Below, piece by piece: positions 29,326 to 37,444 of a stretch of DNA of 64,000 bases. Position numbers and translations under genes: made by a program. The stretch is from NCBI RefSeq assembly GCF_034674885.1, contig NZ_JAUCDS010000016.1, positions 1-64,000 of the forward strand. The letters are read 5' to 3'. The notes below the pieces were generated by a model. The model saw only the letters and a program-made list of their open reading frames with translations, did no database searches and was not told the origin of the DNA. The first letter of the stretch is position 1. Every line of letters begins with the position of its first letter. Source of the DNA: Castellaniella sp034674885. Its GTDB lineage: Bacteria > Pseudomonadota > Gammaproteobacteria > Burkholderiales > Burkholderiaceae_B.

Positions 29326-29604
29326 ATGGTCAAGGAAAAAACCGCGCCGCGCCCAGATGCTTCGCAGGCGCCAGAGGCATTGCCCGCTGATTTCGAATCG
29401 GCGCTGGCTGAACTCGAATCGCTGGCGGCCCGCATGGGCGATGGCAATCTGGGCCTGGAAGAATCCATCGCGCTTTATCAGCGCGGGGTGGCGTTGGCGC
29501 GCGTCTGCCAGCAGCGCCTGGATGCTGCCGAACAGCAGGTGCAGGTGCTCCAGGGGCAACTGCTGGAACCCTTCCAGGACCCCCAGGGGCGGGATGCGTC
29601 ATGA
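29326..29604 (+). CDS. xseB: Exodeoxyribonuclease VII small subunit
   Basis: 92-residue helical protein that joins XseA to form the single-strand exonuclease. The family core is clear: FESALAELESLAARMGDGNLGLEESIALYQRG. xseA is elsewhere. Overlaps ispA by 4 bp; the xseB-ispA-dxs order is common in proteobacteria. Confidence 0.96.
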   Translation: MVKEKTAPRPDASQAPEALPADFESALAELESLAARMGDGNLGLEESIALYQRGVALARVCQQRLDAAEQQVQVLQGQLLEPFQDPQGRDAS

Positions 29605-30521
29605 CCGTGGTGGCCGGTAGTTTCGATCAGTGGCTGCAGGACGCCGTAGCCCATGTCGGCGCAGTGCTCGACGAGGTTCTGCCGTCCCGGGAAGACGACG
29701 GCCCGGCGCGCCTGCACGAGGCCATGCGCTATGCCGTGCTGGGGCCGGGCAAACGCATCCGCGCAGCCCTGGTGCTGGCGGCGGGCGAGGCCAGCTGCAC
29801 GCCTGGGGTGGCGGCTGCCGCCCAGGACCTGGCTCTGGACGGCGCAGCCGCTGCCGTGGAACTGATCCATGCCTATTCCCTGATTCACGACGATCTGCCC
29901 TGCATGGACGACGACGACCTGCGGCGCGGCCGGCCGACCGTGCACCGTCAGTTCGACGACGAGGCCTTGGCCATGCTGGCGGGCGATGCCTTGCAGCCGC
30001 TGGCCTTCGATTGCCTGGTGCAGATGCCGATCGCACCGGCCCTGATCGTCCAGGCCGTGCAGTTGCTGGCGCGCGCCGCCGGCAGCGATGGCATGGTGGG
30101 GGGACAGGCCATCGATTGCGCCAGCGTCGGGCAGGCCCTGTCCATCGAGTCCCTGCAACGCATGCATCGCATGAAGACCGGCGCCCTGCTCGAAGCCAGC
30201 GTGCTGCTGGGCGGCGTGGTGGCCGGTGCCAGTTCCACGGTGCGTACCGGCCTGGAATCCTATGCGGCCGCCATGGGGCTGGCATTTCAGGTCGTCGATG
30301 ATATTCTGGACGTCACAGCAGACTCCGCGACCCTGGGCAAGACCGCCGGCAAGGACGCCGCGCAGGGCAAGCCCACCTATGTATCCATCCTGGGGCTGGA
30401 CGCATCGCGCGAACTGCTGCTGAATTTGCGCGAACAGGCCCATCAGGCCCTGCTGCCGCTGGGGCCTTCGGCCTGCCGGCTGCGTGAACTGGCCGATTAC
30501 ATCATTGGCCGGACCCATTGA
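29601..30521 (+). CDS. ispA: Farnesyl diphosphate synthase
   Basis: Adds isopentenyl diphosphate to dimethylallyl and geranyl diphosphate to give farnesyl diphosphate, the precursor of undecaprenyl phosphate, quinones and squalene. 306 residues. First aspartate-rich motif DDLPCMDDDDLRRGRPT; second DDILDVTAD; GKRIRAALVLAAGE near the N terminus. Lies between xseB and dxs, 33 bp before dxs. Its product would feed the HpnCDE squalene enzymes also in this window. Confidence 0.96.
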   Translation: MTVVAGSFDQWLQDAVAHVGAVLDEVLPSREDDGPARLHEAMRYAVLGPGKRIRAALVLAAGEASCTPGVAAAAQDLALDGAAAAVELIHAYSLIHDDLPCMDDDDLRRGRPTVHRQFDDEALAMLAGDALQPLAFDCLVQMPIAPALIVQAVQLLARAAGSDGMVGGQAIDCASVGQALSIESLQRMHRMKTGALLEASVLLGGVVAGASSTVRTGLESYAAAMGLAFQVVDDILDVTADSATLGKTAGKDAAQGKPTYVSILGLDASRELLLNLREQAHQALLPLGPSACRLRELADYIIGRTH

Positions 30522-30554
30522 ATCCAGGGGCCGGGCCGACATGAAGAAGACAAG

Positions 30555-32414
30555 ATGACAACTCTACTGGAAGGGATCGCCTCGCCGGCCGATCTGCGCC
30601 GCCTGGATCGGCGGGAACTGAAAGACCTGGCTGCTGAACTGCGGGCCTTCGTGCTGGATTCCGTGGCCCGCACCGGAGGGCATCTGTCCTCGAACCTGGG
30701 CACGGTCGAACTGACGCTGGCGCTGCATTACGCCTTCAATACGCCCGATGACCGTCTGATCTGGGATGTCGGGCATCAGTCCTATCCGCACAAGATCCTG
30801 ACCAACCGCCGCGAAGCCATGGCCGGCCTGCGGCAGCAGGGCGGGATTTCCGGTTTTCCGAAACGCAGCGAATCCCCCTACGACGCCTTCGGAACCGCGC
30901 ATTCGTCGACCTCGATCTCGGCGGCGCTGGGCATGGCGGTGGCTGCCCGCAACGCCGGCCTCGACCGCCAGCACATCGCCGTGATCGGCGATGGCGCCAT
31001 GACGGCGGGCATGGCCTTCGAGGCTCTGAACAACGCCGGCGTGACGCCGGACGTCAATCTGCTGGTGGTCCTGAACGACAACGACATGTCGATCTCGCCG
31101 CCGGTCGGCGCCCTGAACTATTATTTCGCCCGGTTGCTGTCGGGGCAGTTCTATGCCCGCGCGAAGATGATGGGGCGTGCCGTGCTGCAGCACGTGCCGC
31201 CGGCCCTGGCCCTGGCGCGCAAGCTCGAAGGCCATGCCAAGGGCATGCTCTCGCCGGCCACCTTGTTCGAGGAACTGGGCTTCAACTACATGGGCCCCAT
31301 CGACGGCCATGACCTGGAAGCCCTGATCCCGACGCTGGAAAACATTCGCGCCCTCAAGGGCCTGCAGTTCCTGCATGTCGTCACCCGCAAGGGGCAGGGT
31401 TACAAGCTGGCCGAGGCAGACCCCGTGCTGTATCACGGGCCGGGGAAATTCGATCCTTCGGTCGGCATCCAGAAGCCCGCCCAGCCGGCCCGCCGCACCT
31501 TCACCCAGGTCTTTGGCCGCTGGTTGTGCGACATGGCTGCCAGCGATAGCCGGCTGATCGGCATCACGCCGGCCATGCGCGAGGGCAGCGGGTTGGTTGA
31601 ATTCGAACGCCAGTTTCCGCAACGTTATTTCGACGTCGGCATCGCGGAGCAGCACGCCGTCACCTTTGCCGCAGGCCTGGCCTGCGAGGGCTGCAAGCCG
31701 GTCGTCGCCATTTATTCGACCTTCCTGCAGCGCGGCTACGATCAGCTGATCCACGATGTGGCCCTGCAGAATCTGGACGTGACCTTCGCCCTGGATCGTG
31801 CCGGCATCGTGGGCGCCGATGGGGCTACCCATGCGGGAAATTACGACATCGCCTATCTGCGCTGCGTCCCGAACATGGTGGTGGCCACGCCCTCGGATGA
31901 GCACGAGGCCCGCCTGTTGCTCAATGCCTGCTATCACCATCCCGGGCCGGCCTCGGTGCGCTATCCGCGCGGGGCAGGGACAGGGGCTGAGCCCGGCGAC
32001 GGCCTGGATCCTGTGGACATTGGCCGCGCCGTGGTGCGCCGCGAGGGCAGGGATGTCGCCGTGCTGGTCTTTGGCACCCTGCTGTCGCAGGCCGCCCAGG
32101 CCGCCGAGGCGCTGGACGCCACGTTGGTGGACATGCGCTTCGTCAAGCCGCTGGACGAGGCCCTGCTGGCACGGCTGGCGGATACGCATACGCTGTTCGT
32201 CACGGTCGAAGAGGCCGCCATCATGGGTGGCGCCGGCAGCGCAGTGACGGAATACTTCCATCGGGAGGCGATCGTGCGCCCGGTCCTGCAGTTGGGGCTG
32301 CCGGATGAATTCATCGATCACGGGGACCAGAAGGCCATCCTCGCCGGACTCGGCCTGGATGCCCAAGGGATCGAGGCGTCGATACGCCTGCGTTTGGAAA
32401 GGACACGTTCATGA
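30555..32414 (+). CDS. dxs: 1-deoxy-D-xylulose-5-phosphate synthase
   Basis: Thiamine diphosphate enzyme that joins pyruvate and glyceraldehyde 3-phosphate in the first step of the MEP isoprenoid pathway. 619 residues. ThDP-binding motif GDGAMTAGMAFEALN, the transketolase-like segments VGHQSYPHKILTNRR and DVGIAEQHAVTFAAGLA, and DRAGIVGADGATHAG are present. AAGAAGACAAG precedes the ATG. Overlaps folE2 by 4 bp. Confidence 0.98.
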   Translation: MTTLLEGIASPADLRRLDRRELKDLAAELRAFVLDSVARTGGHLSSNLGTVELTLALHYAFNTPDDRLIWDVGHQSYPHKILTNRREAMAGLRQQGGISGFPKRSESPYDAFGTAHSSTSISAALGMAVAARNAGLDRQHIAVIGDGAMTAGMAFEALNNAGVTPDVNLLVVLNDNDMSISPPVGALNYYFARLLSGQFYARAKMMGRAVLQHVPPALALARKLEGHAKGMLSPATLFEELGFNYMGPIDGHDLEALIPTLENIRALKGLQFLHVVTRKGQGYKLAEADPVLYHGPGKFDPSVGIQKPAQPARRTFTQVFGRWLCDMAASDSRLIGITPAMREGSGLVEFERQFPQRYFDVGIAEQHAVTFAAGLACEGCKPVVAIYSTFLQRGYDQLIHDVALQNLDVTFALDRAGIVGADGATHAGNYDIAYLRCVPNMVVATPSDEHEARLLLNACYHHPGPASVRYPRGAGTGAEPGDGLDPVDIGRAVVRREGRDVAVLVFGTLLSQAAQAAEALDATLVDMRFVKPLDEALLARLADTHTLFVTVEEAAIMGGAGSAVTEYFHREAIVRPVLQLGLPDEFIDHGDQKAILAGLGLDAQGIEASIRLRLERTRS

Positions 32415-33220
32415 ACACCTTGCTGGAGCCGGCAGCCGTCGCCATGCCGGACGTGCAAAGCAGCGCCGATACCCGGCATATCGCCATTCAGCGGGTTGGC
32501 GTGCGCGGGGTGCGCCACCCCTTGCTGGTGGCCACGGCCGGCCAGCCGCAGGCCACCATCGCCGACTGGGAGATGACCGTCGCCCTGCCGCCGGAAGAAA
32601 AAGGCACCCATATGTCGCGCTTCATCGCGCTGCTGGAATCACACCGCAGCCAGCCGATGACGCCAGCCGCCTTGTGCGCCATGACCCAGTCCATGCTGGA
32701 TCGGCTGCAGGCCCAGGCGGGCGACGTCACGGCCAGTTTTCCTTATTTCGTCGACAAGACGGCCCCCGTGTCCGGGGTGCGCAGCCTGATGGACTATCAG
32801 GTCGGCTGGACGGTCCGGGCCCGCCAGGGCCAGGATCCGGCCTTCGCCTTGCGGGTGCTGGTGCCGGTCACCAGCCTGTGTCCGTGTTCCAAGGCCATTT
32901 CCGAATACGGCGCCCATAATCAGCGGTCCCATGTCACCGTGCGCCTCGAATGCGCACCCGACCGGGCCCCTGCGCTGGATGATCTGATCGCGCGTATCGA
33001 GGCCCAGGCCTCGTCCGAACTCTGGGGGCTGTTGAAGCGCGCCGACGAGAAATTCGTGACCGAACGCGCTTACGAGAACCCGAAGTTCGTCGAGGATCTG
33101 GTGCGCGACGTGGCCGTCATGCTGCAGGGGCTGCCTGGCGTTACCGCCTACGAGGTCGAAGCCGAAAACTTTGAATCCATCCACAATCATTCGGCATATG
33201 CGGTGGTGAGCAGCCGTTGA
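32411..33220 (+). CDS. folE2: GTP cyclohydrolase FolE2 (type IB)
   Basis: Converts GTP to dihydroneopterin triphosphate for folate (and queuosine) synthesis; the FolE2 type works with metals other than zinc. 269 residues. Typical stretches: KGTHMSRFIALLE, FPYFVDKTAPVSG, the catalytic Cys region TSLCPCSKAISEYGAHNQRS and a final FESIHNHSAY. Coupled to dxs by ATGA overlap. Confidence 0.95.
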   Translation: MNTLLEPAAVAMPDVQSSADTRHIAIQRVGVRGVRHPLLVATAGQPQATIADWEMTVALPPEEKGTHMSRFIALLESHRSQPMTPAALCAMTQSMLDRLQAQAGDVTASFPYFVDKTAPVSGVRSLMDYQVGWTVRARQGQDPAFALRVLVPVTSLCPCSKAISEYGAHNQRSHVTVRLECAPDRAPALDDLIARIEAQASSELWGLLKRADEKFVTERAYENPKFVEDLVRDVAVMLQGLPGVTAYEVEAENFESIHNHSAYAVVSSR

Positions 33221-33256
33221 CGGCCTGGCGGCTGGGTCGTCTTCCTGAAGAAACGG

Positions 33257-33286
33257 GGGACACCAAGCCCATTGCTATGTTAGAAT
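33257..33286 (+). promoter_or_regulatory. Promoter of the rpsF operon
   Basis: GGGACA (33257-33262), 18-bp spacer, then TAGAAT (33281-33286) with an extended TG at 33278-33279. The leader from about 33293 to the rpsF ATG is some 100 nt and holds a GC hairpin-prone segment around 33345-33365, where an S6:S18 feedback motif would be expected in other bacteria. Confidence 0.6.
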
Positions 33287-33394
33287 TGCGGGTTACTTGC
33301 TCGACCGTTCCTGGATTGCTTCCCATCAAAACGGGCCAACACCAGTGCCGGCGGGCTGTCTGTCAACATCGCAGATATCCACAAGGAGTCATTC

Positions 33395-33763
33395 ATGCGT
33401 CACTACGAAGTAGTGTTTATTGTGCATCCCGATCAAAGCGAGCAAGTGCCCGCCATGATCGAGCGCTACCAGACCATGGTCACGAGCAACGGCGGCCAGA
33501 TCCACCGTCTCGAAGACTGGGGCCGTCGCCAGTTGGCCTACCCGATCCAGAAACTCGTCAAGGCGCACTACGTGTGCTTCAACATCGAGTGTGGTCAGGC
33601 CGCCCTGGACGAACTGGAACACTCGTTCCGCTACAACGACGCCATCCTGCGTCACCTGTTCATCAAGACCAAGCATGCTCACACCGAGCCGTCGATCATG
33701 ATGAAATCGGTCGAACGCGAAGAGGCCCGCAAGGCTTCCACCGCCGAGACGTCGAACTCCTGA
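33395..33763 (+). CDS. rpsF: 30S ribosomal protein S6
   Basis: Platform protein of the small subunit that pairs with S18. 122 residues; MRHYEVVFIVHPDQSEQVPAM, RLEDWGRRQLAYPIQK and AILRHLFIKTK are family signatures. The C-terminal tail is short and polar. AAGGAG precedes the ATG. Start of the rpsF-priB-rpsR-rplI operon. Confidence 0.98.
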   Translation: MRHYEVVFIVHPDQSEQVPAMIERYQTMVTSNGGQIHRLEDWGRRQLAYPIQKLVKAHYVCFNIECGQAALDELEHSFRYNDAILRHLFIKTKHAHTEPSIMMKSVEREEARKASTAETSNS

Positions 33764-33782
33764 TCCGGCACTCGCGCGATCC

Positions 33783-34076
33783 GTGAACCGAGTCGAGCTG
33801 GCTGCGACATTGATCGAGATTCCGCCTTTGCGCCACACACCGGCAGGACTGCCCGTGTTGCGGTTGCAGATGGCCCATGAATCCCAGGTCCTCGAAGCCG
33901 GCCTTCCCCGCCAGATTTCCATGGAATTCAAGGCGGTGGCTCTGGGAGACGTCGCTCTGATCCTGGCCAAGACCCCCGTGGGCAGCCAGGTGCAGATCAT
34001 CGGATTCCTGGCGCCGCAACGACAAGGATCGGATCGGCTGGTATTGCATATCCAGCAGCTTGTGCAGGCACATTGA
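33783..34076 (+). CDS. priB: Primosomal replication protein PriB
   Basis: Single-strand DNA-binding OB-fold dimer of the PriA restart primosome. 97 residues from a GTG codon (33783). Visible hallmarks: NRVELAATLIEI, LRLQMAHESQVLEAG and GSQVQIIGFLA. Its place between rpsF and rpsR is the classic proteobacterial arrangement and strongly supports the call. The GTG start may keep its yield low compared with the ribosomal genes. Confidence 0.95.
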   Translation: MNRVELAATLIEIPPLRHTPAGLPVLRLQMAHESQVLEAGLPRQISMEFKAVALGDVALILAKTPVGSQVQIIGFLAPQRQGSDRLVLHIQQLVQAH

Positions 34077-34121
34077 ATGAACCCTCCGGGCGCGTCCCGG
34101 AACCAGACAAAGGCAAACATC

Positions 34122-34394
34122 ATGGCTTACTTCAAGAAGTCGAAAGAAAAACGCAAATTCGGGCAACAGAATCCGCTGTTCAAGCGCCGCAAATTCTGCC
34201 GTTTCACGGTCGCCAAGGTCGAGGAAATCGACTACAAGGACCTGGACACGCTGCGTGATTTCATCCAGGAAAACGGCAAGATCATCCCGGCCCGCCTGAC
34301 CGGCACCAAGGCTCACTATCAGCGCCAGTTGGATACCGCCATCAAGCGTGCCCGCTTTCTGGCCCTGTTGCCGTACACCGACAACCATAACTAA
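34122..34394 (+). CDS. rpsR: 30S ribosomal protein S18
   Basis: 90 residues; FKRRKFCRFTVAKVEEIDYKD and IKRARFLALLPY identify it. The ATG at 34122 (MAYFKKSKEK) is chosen over the in-frame ATG at 34077, which would add 15 residues foreign to the family. Confidence 0.98.
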   Translation: MAYFKKSKEKRKFGQQNPLFKRRKFCRFTVAKVEEIDYKDLDTLRDFIQENGKIIPARLTGTKAHYQRQLDTAIKRARFLALLPYTDNHN

Positions 34395-34409
34395 ACCGAG
34401 GTCCCCGTC

Positions 34410-34865
34410 ATGCAAGTCATTCTGCTTGAAAAAGTCGTCAATCTCGGGAACCTGGGTGATGTGGTGCGTGTGCGCGATGGCTACGCCCGCAACTACCTGA
34501 TTCCCCAGAAGATCGCCCGCCGCGCGACCGAAACCGCCCTGAAGGAATTCGAGGCCCGCCGCGCCGAACTGGAAAAGCACCAGGCTGAAAAGCTGGCTGC
34601 CGCCCAGGCCATGTCCGAAAAACTGCACGGCTTCGCCTTCGTCATCAGCCAGAAGGCTGGGGTCGATGGCCGTCTGTTCGGTTCCGTCACCAACATGGAC
34701 GTCGCTGCTGCCTTGCAACAGGCCGGCTTCTCCGACGTGCACAAGGGCCAGGTCCGCATGCCGGACGGCGCCATCAAGGCCGTGGGCGAGTTCCCGCTGC
34801 AGGTGGCCCTGCACGCCGACGTGGTGGCCGACATCACCCTGACCGTTCAGGGCGAAATGGCGTAA
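34410..34865 (+). CDS. rplI: 50S ribosomal protein L9
   Basis: 151 residues: N-terminal rRNA-binding domain (MQVILLEKVVNLGNLGDVVRVRDGYARNYL), long connecting helix (about 45-75) and C-terminal domain (VDGRLFGSVTNMDVAAAL). Last gene of the operon, followed by a strong terminator. Confidence 0.98.
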   Translation: MQVILLEKVVNLGNLGDVVRVRDGYARNYLIPQKIARRATETALKEFEARRAELEKHQAEKLAAAQAMSEKLHGFAFVISQKAGVDGRLFGSVTNMDVAAALQQAGFSDVHKGQVRMPDGAIKAVGEFPLQVALHADVVADITLTVQGEMA

Positions 34866-34919
34866 TCGCACAGGTGTGCCGTGCTACATTCCTCCCAGTG
34901 AGGAATGGCAGGGCAGCTT

Positions 34920-34953
34920 GAAAAAAGGCCGGCGCCATGCCGGCCTTTTTTTT
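34920..34953. terminator. Intrinsic terminator after rplI
   Basis: GGCCGGC (34927-34933) and GCCGGCC (34939-34945) around GCCAT, preceded by six or more A and followed by eight T. It would work on both strands; it ends the S6 operon before dnaB. Confidence 0.95.
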
Positions 34954-34983
34954 GCAGCATTGCATGGATTCTAGGGACTGACG

Positions 34984-36354
34984 GTGGAAATCGAAAACGA
35001 TACCCAACTGGACTATCTGCGGGTGCCACCGCATTCCATCGAGGCCGAACAATCGGTCCTGGGCGGGCTGCTGCTGGATAATGCGGCGTTCGATCGCGTC
35101 GCAGACGTTCTGGTCGAAGACGATTTCTACCGTTTCGATCACCGCCTGATCTGGCAGCACATCACCCGGCTGGTGGCGCTGGCCCGTCCGGCCGACGTGA
35201 TCACGGTGCATGAATCCCTGACGAATGCCGGCAAGGCCGATGACACGGGTGGCCTGCCGTATCTGAATGCGCTGGCGCACAACACGCCTTCGGCGGCCAA
35301 TATCCGCCGCTATGCCGAGATCGTGCGTGAACGATCCATGCTGCGCAAGCTGGTATCGATTTCGGACGAGATTTCCTCCGCCGCCTTCAACCCGCAGGGC
35401 AAGGAAGCCCGCCAGATCCTGGACGAAGCCGAATCGCGGGTATTCCAGATCGCCCAGGAAGGCGCGAGGGGCATGGCGGGGTTCCAGGAAATCCGCCCCC
35501 TGCTGGCCCAGGTGGTGGAACGCATCGATGAACTCTATCATCGCGAGGGCGATTCCGATGTCACCGGGGTGCCCACGGGCTTTGACGACCTGGATCGCAT
35601 GACCTCGGGCCTGCAACCGGGCGATCTGGTCATCGTGGCGGGGCGCCCGTCCATGGGCAAGACCTCGTTTTCCATGAACATCGGCGAACACGTGGCCATC
35701 GAGCAGGGCCTGCCGGTGGCAGTGTTTTCCATGGAAATGGGCGCCGTGCAACTGGCCATGCGCATGATCGGTTCCGTGGGCATGCTGGACCAGCACCGCA
35801 TGCGTACCGGCAAGCTGAACCAGGACGATTGGCCGCGCCTGACCCATGCCGTGCAAAAGGTCGAACAGGCGCAGATCTACATCGATGAAACCCCCGCGTT
35901 GACGGCCATGGAAGTGCGCGCGCGCGCGCGGCGCCTGTCGCGCCAGTGCGGCCAGTTGGGGATGATCATCATCGACTACATCCAGCTGATGTCCGGTAGC
36001 GGCGGGGAAAATCGCGCCACGGAAATCTCCGAGATCAGCCGTTCCCTGAAGAGCCTGGCCAAGGAACTGAACTGCCCGCTGGTCGCGCTGTCGCAGCTGA
36101 ACCGCAGCCTGGAACAGCGCCCCAACAAACGTCCCGTCATGAGCGACCTGCGTGAATCCGGCGCTATCGAACAGGACGCCGACGTGATCATCTTCATCTA
36201 CCGCGACGAGGTCTATAACCCCGATTCGCCGGACAAGGGCACGGCGGAAATCATCATCGGCAAGCAGCGTAACGGCCCCATCGGGACCGTGCGCCTGACC
36301 TTCCAGGGCGCCAGCACGCGCTTCCTGAACTTCTCGGCGGCTCCCGGGTTCTGA
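34984..36354 (+). CDS. dnaB: Replicative DNA helicase DnaB
   Basis: Hexameric 5'-3' helicase of the replication fork, 456 residues from a GTG start; no in-frame ATG exists upstream. N-terminal primase-binding domain (about 15-120, PHSIEAEQSVLGGLLLDN), linker, and RecA-like motor with Walker A GRPSMGKTSF (near residue 220), Walker B MIIIDYIQLM and SQLNRSLEQRPNKRP. No intein is present, a point worth stating because dnaB is a common intein host. Confidence 0.98.
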   Translation: MEIENDTQLDYLRVPPHSIEAEQSVLGGLLLDNAAFDRVADVLVEDDFYRFDHRLIWQHITRLVALARPADVITVHESLTNAGKADDTGGLPYLNALAHNTPSAANIRRYAEIVRERSMLRKLVSISDEISSAAFNPQGKEARQILDEAESRVFQIAQEGARGMAGFQEIRPLLAQVVERIDELYHREGDSDVTGVPTGFDDLDRMTSGLQPGDLVIVAGRPSMGKTSFSMNIGEHVAIEQGLPVAVFSMEMGAVQLAMRMIGSVGMLDQHRMRTGKLNQDDWPRLTHAVQKVEQAQIYIDETPALTAMEVRARARRLSRQCGQLGMIIIDYIQLMSGSGGENRATEISEISRSLKSLAKELNCPLVALSQLNRSLEQRPNKRPVMSDLRESGAIEQDADVIIFIYRDEVYNPDSPDKGTAEIIIGKQRNGPIGTVRLTFQGASTRFLNFSAAPGF

Positions 36355-36430
36355 TTGCGTCGGCGGCCAGCCTTTTGGGCGGTCGCATCAGCAGCGGCCG
36401 AGCGGGGCAGGGCTTGGCCTGGTGCGCTGC

Positions 36431-37444
36431 TTAGAGTTCGTGGGCCGTCATGCGCAAGGCCATGCGCATCGCTGCACGCAGGGAGGCGGGATCAGCGATC
36501 CCTTGGCCCGCAATGTCGAAGGCCGTGCCGTGGTCCACGCTGGTGCGCACGAAGGGCAGGCCGACCGTCACGTTTACGCCTTCGTCCAGACCCAGGTATT
36601 TCACGGGGATCAATCCCTGATCGTGGTACTGGGCCACGACGATATCGAATTCGCCCTGGCGGGCTCGCATGAAGATCGTATCCCCGGGCCAGGGGCCCGA
36701 GACGTCCAGGCCTTCGGCTCGGGCCTGCGCGATGGCGGGTGCAATGTGCAGCGTTTCTTCATTGCCGAAGGCTCCGCCTTCGCCGGCATGGGGGTTGAGC
36801 CCCGCCACCGCGATCCGGGGGTGGGCGATACCGGCCTGCCGGCAAGCACGCTGCGCCAGGCGGATGGCGCGGATTTCCGCTGCCTGGCTGAGCGCTGCGG
36901 GCACGTCCGCCAGGGCGATGTGGATCGTCACCAGCAGCACCCGCAGTTCTTCGTTGGCCAGCATCATGGCGTAGTCCGCCGTGTCGGTGCGTGCCGCCAG
37001 GATTTCGGTATGGCCGGGGAAGTCGATGCCGCCGGCATGCATGGCGCCCTTGTGCAACGGGGCCGTCACCAAGGCCCGCAGGCGCCCCGCCTGGGCGTCG
37101 TCGATGGCGTGGCACAGGTATTCGTAGGCGCCGCGCCCCGCGCGGGCGTCCAGGCGGCCCGCAGGCAGATCGGCCGGCAGCGCCTGCCAGCGGTTCAGGA
37201 CCCCGATGGTATCGCCCGTGGTGCCGGCTTCGGGCTGCGCCAGCGGCTGGATCTGCAACCGTCCGTCCAGCCCCAGGGCCTGGCAGGCGCGCTCCAGCGC
37301 GCCGGAATCGCCGTAAACCACCGCCGGATGGGGCAGGCCTTCGGCGAACAGGCGCACGATCAGTTCCGGACCGATGCCCGCCGCGTCCCCCAGGGTGAAG
37401 GCCAGGGGCAGGGCGGCGCGGGGGCTACAGGGCGTCGCTGGCAT
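36431..37444 (-). CDS. pdxA: 4-hydroxythreonine-4-phosphate dehydrogenase
   Basis: Oxidises 4-phosphohydroxy-L-threonine in pyridoxal phosphate synthesis. 337 residues (E. coli 329). Motifs: FTLGDAAGIGPEL, the metal-site TAPLHKGAMHAGG and FPGHTE, GLNPHAGEGGAFG and QYHDQGLIPVKYLG. The ATG at 37444 puts the start 20 bp inside phoH; a GTG at 37468 would add eight residues. Last gene of a four-gene minus-strand operon. Confidence 0.94.
   Translation of the reverse strand: MPATPCSPRAALPLAFTLGDAAGIGPELIVRLFAEGLPHPAVVYGDSGALERACQALGLDGRLQIQPLAQPEAGTTGDTIGVLNRWQALPADLPAGRLDARAGRGAYEYLCHAIDDAQAGRLRALVTAPLHKGAMHAGGIDFPGHTEILAARTDTADYAMMLANEELRVLLVTIHIALADVPAALSQAAEIRAIRLAQRACRQAGIAHPRIAVAGLNPHAGEGGAFGNEETLHIAPAIAQARAEGLDVSGPWPGDTIFMRARQGEFDIVVAQYHDQGLIPVKYLGLDEGVNVTVGLPFVRTSVDHGTAFDIAGQGIADPASLRAAMRMALRMTAHEL

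Noticed and set aside
33217..33786. Frame overlapping the folE2 stop by 4 bp and covering rpsF in another frame
   Set aside because: The coupling looks tempting but the protein has no similarity, and it would bury the rpsF promoter and leader.
34984..36354. Intein in dnaB
   Set aside because: The helicase reads through at normal length with intact motifs and no insertion.
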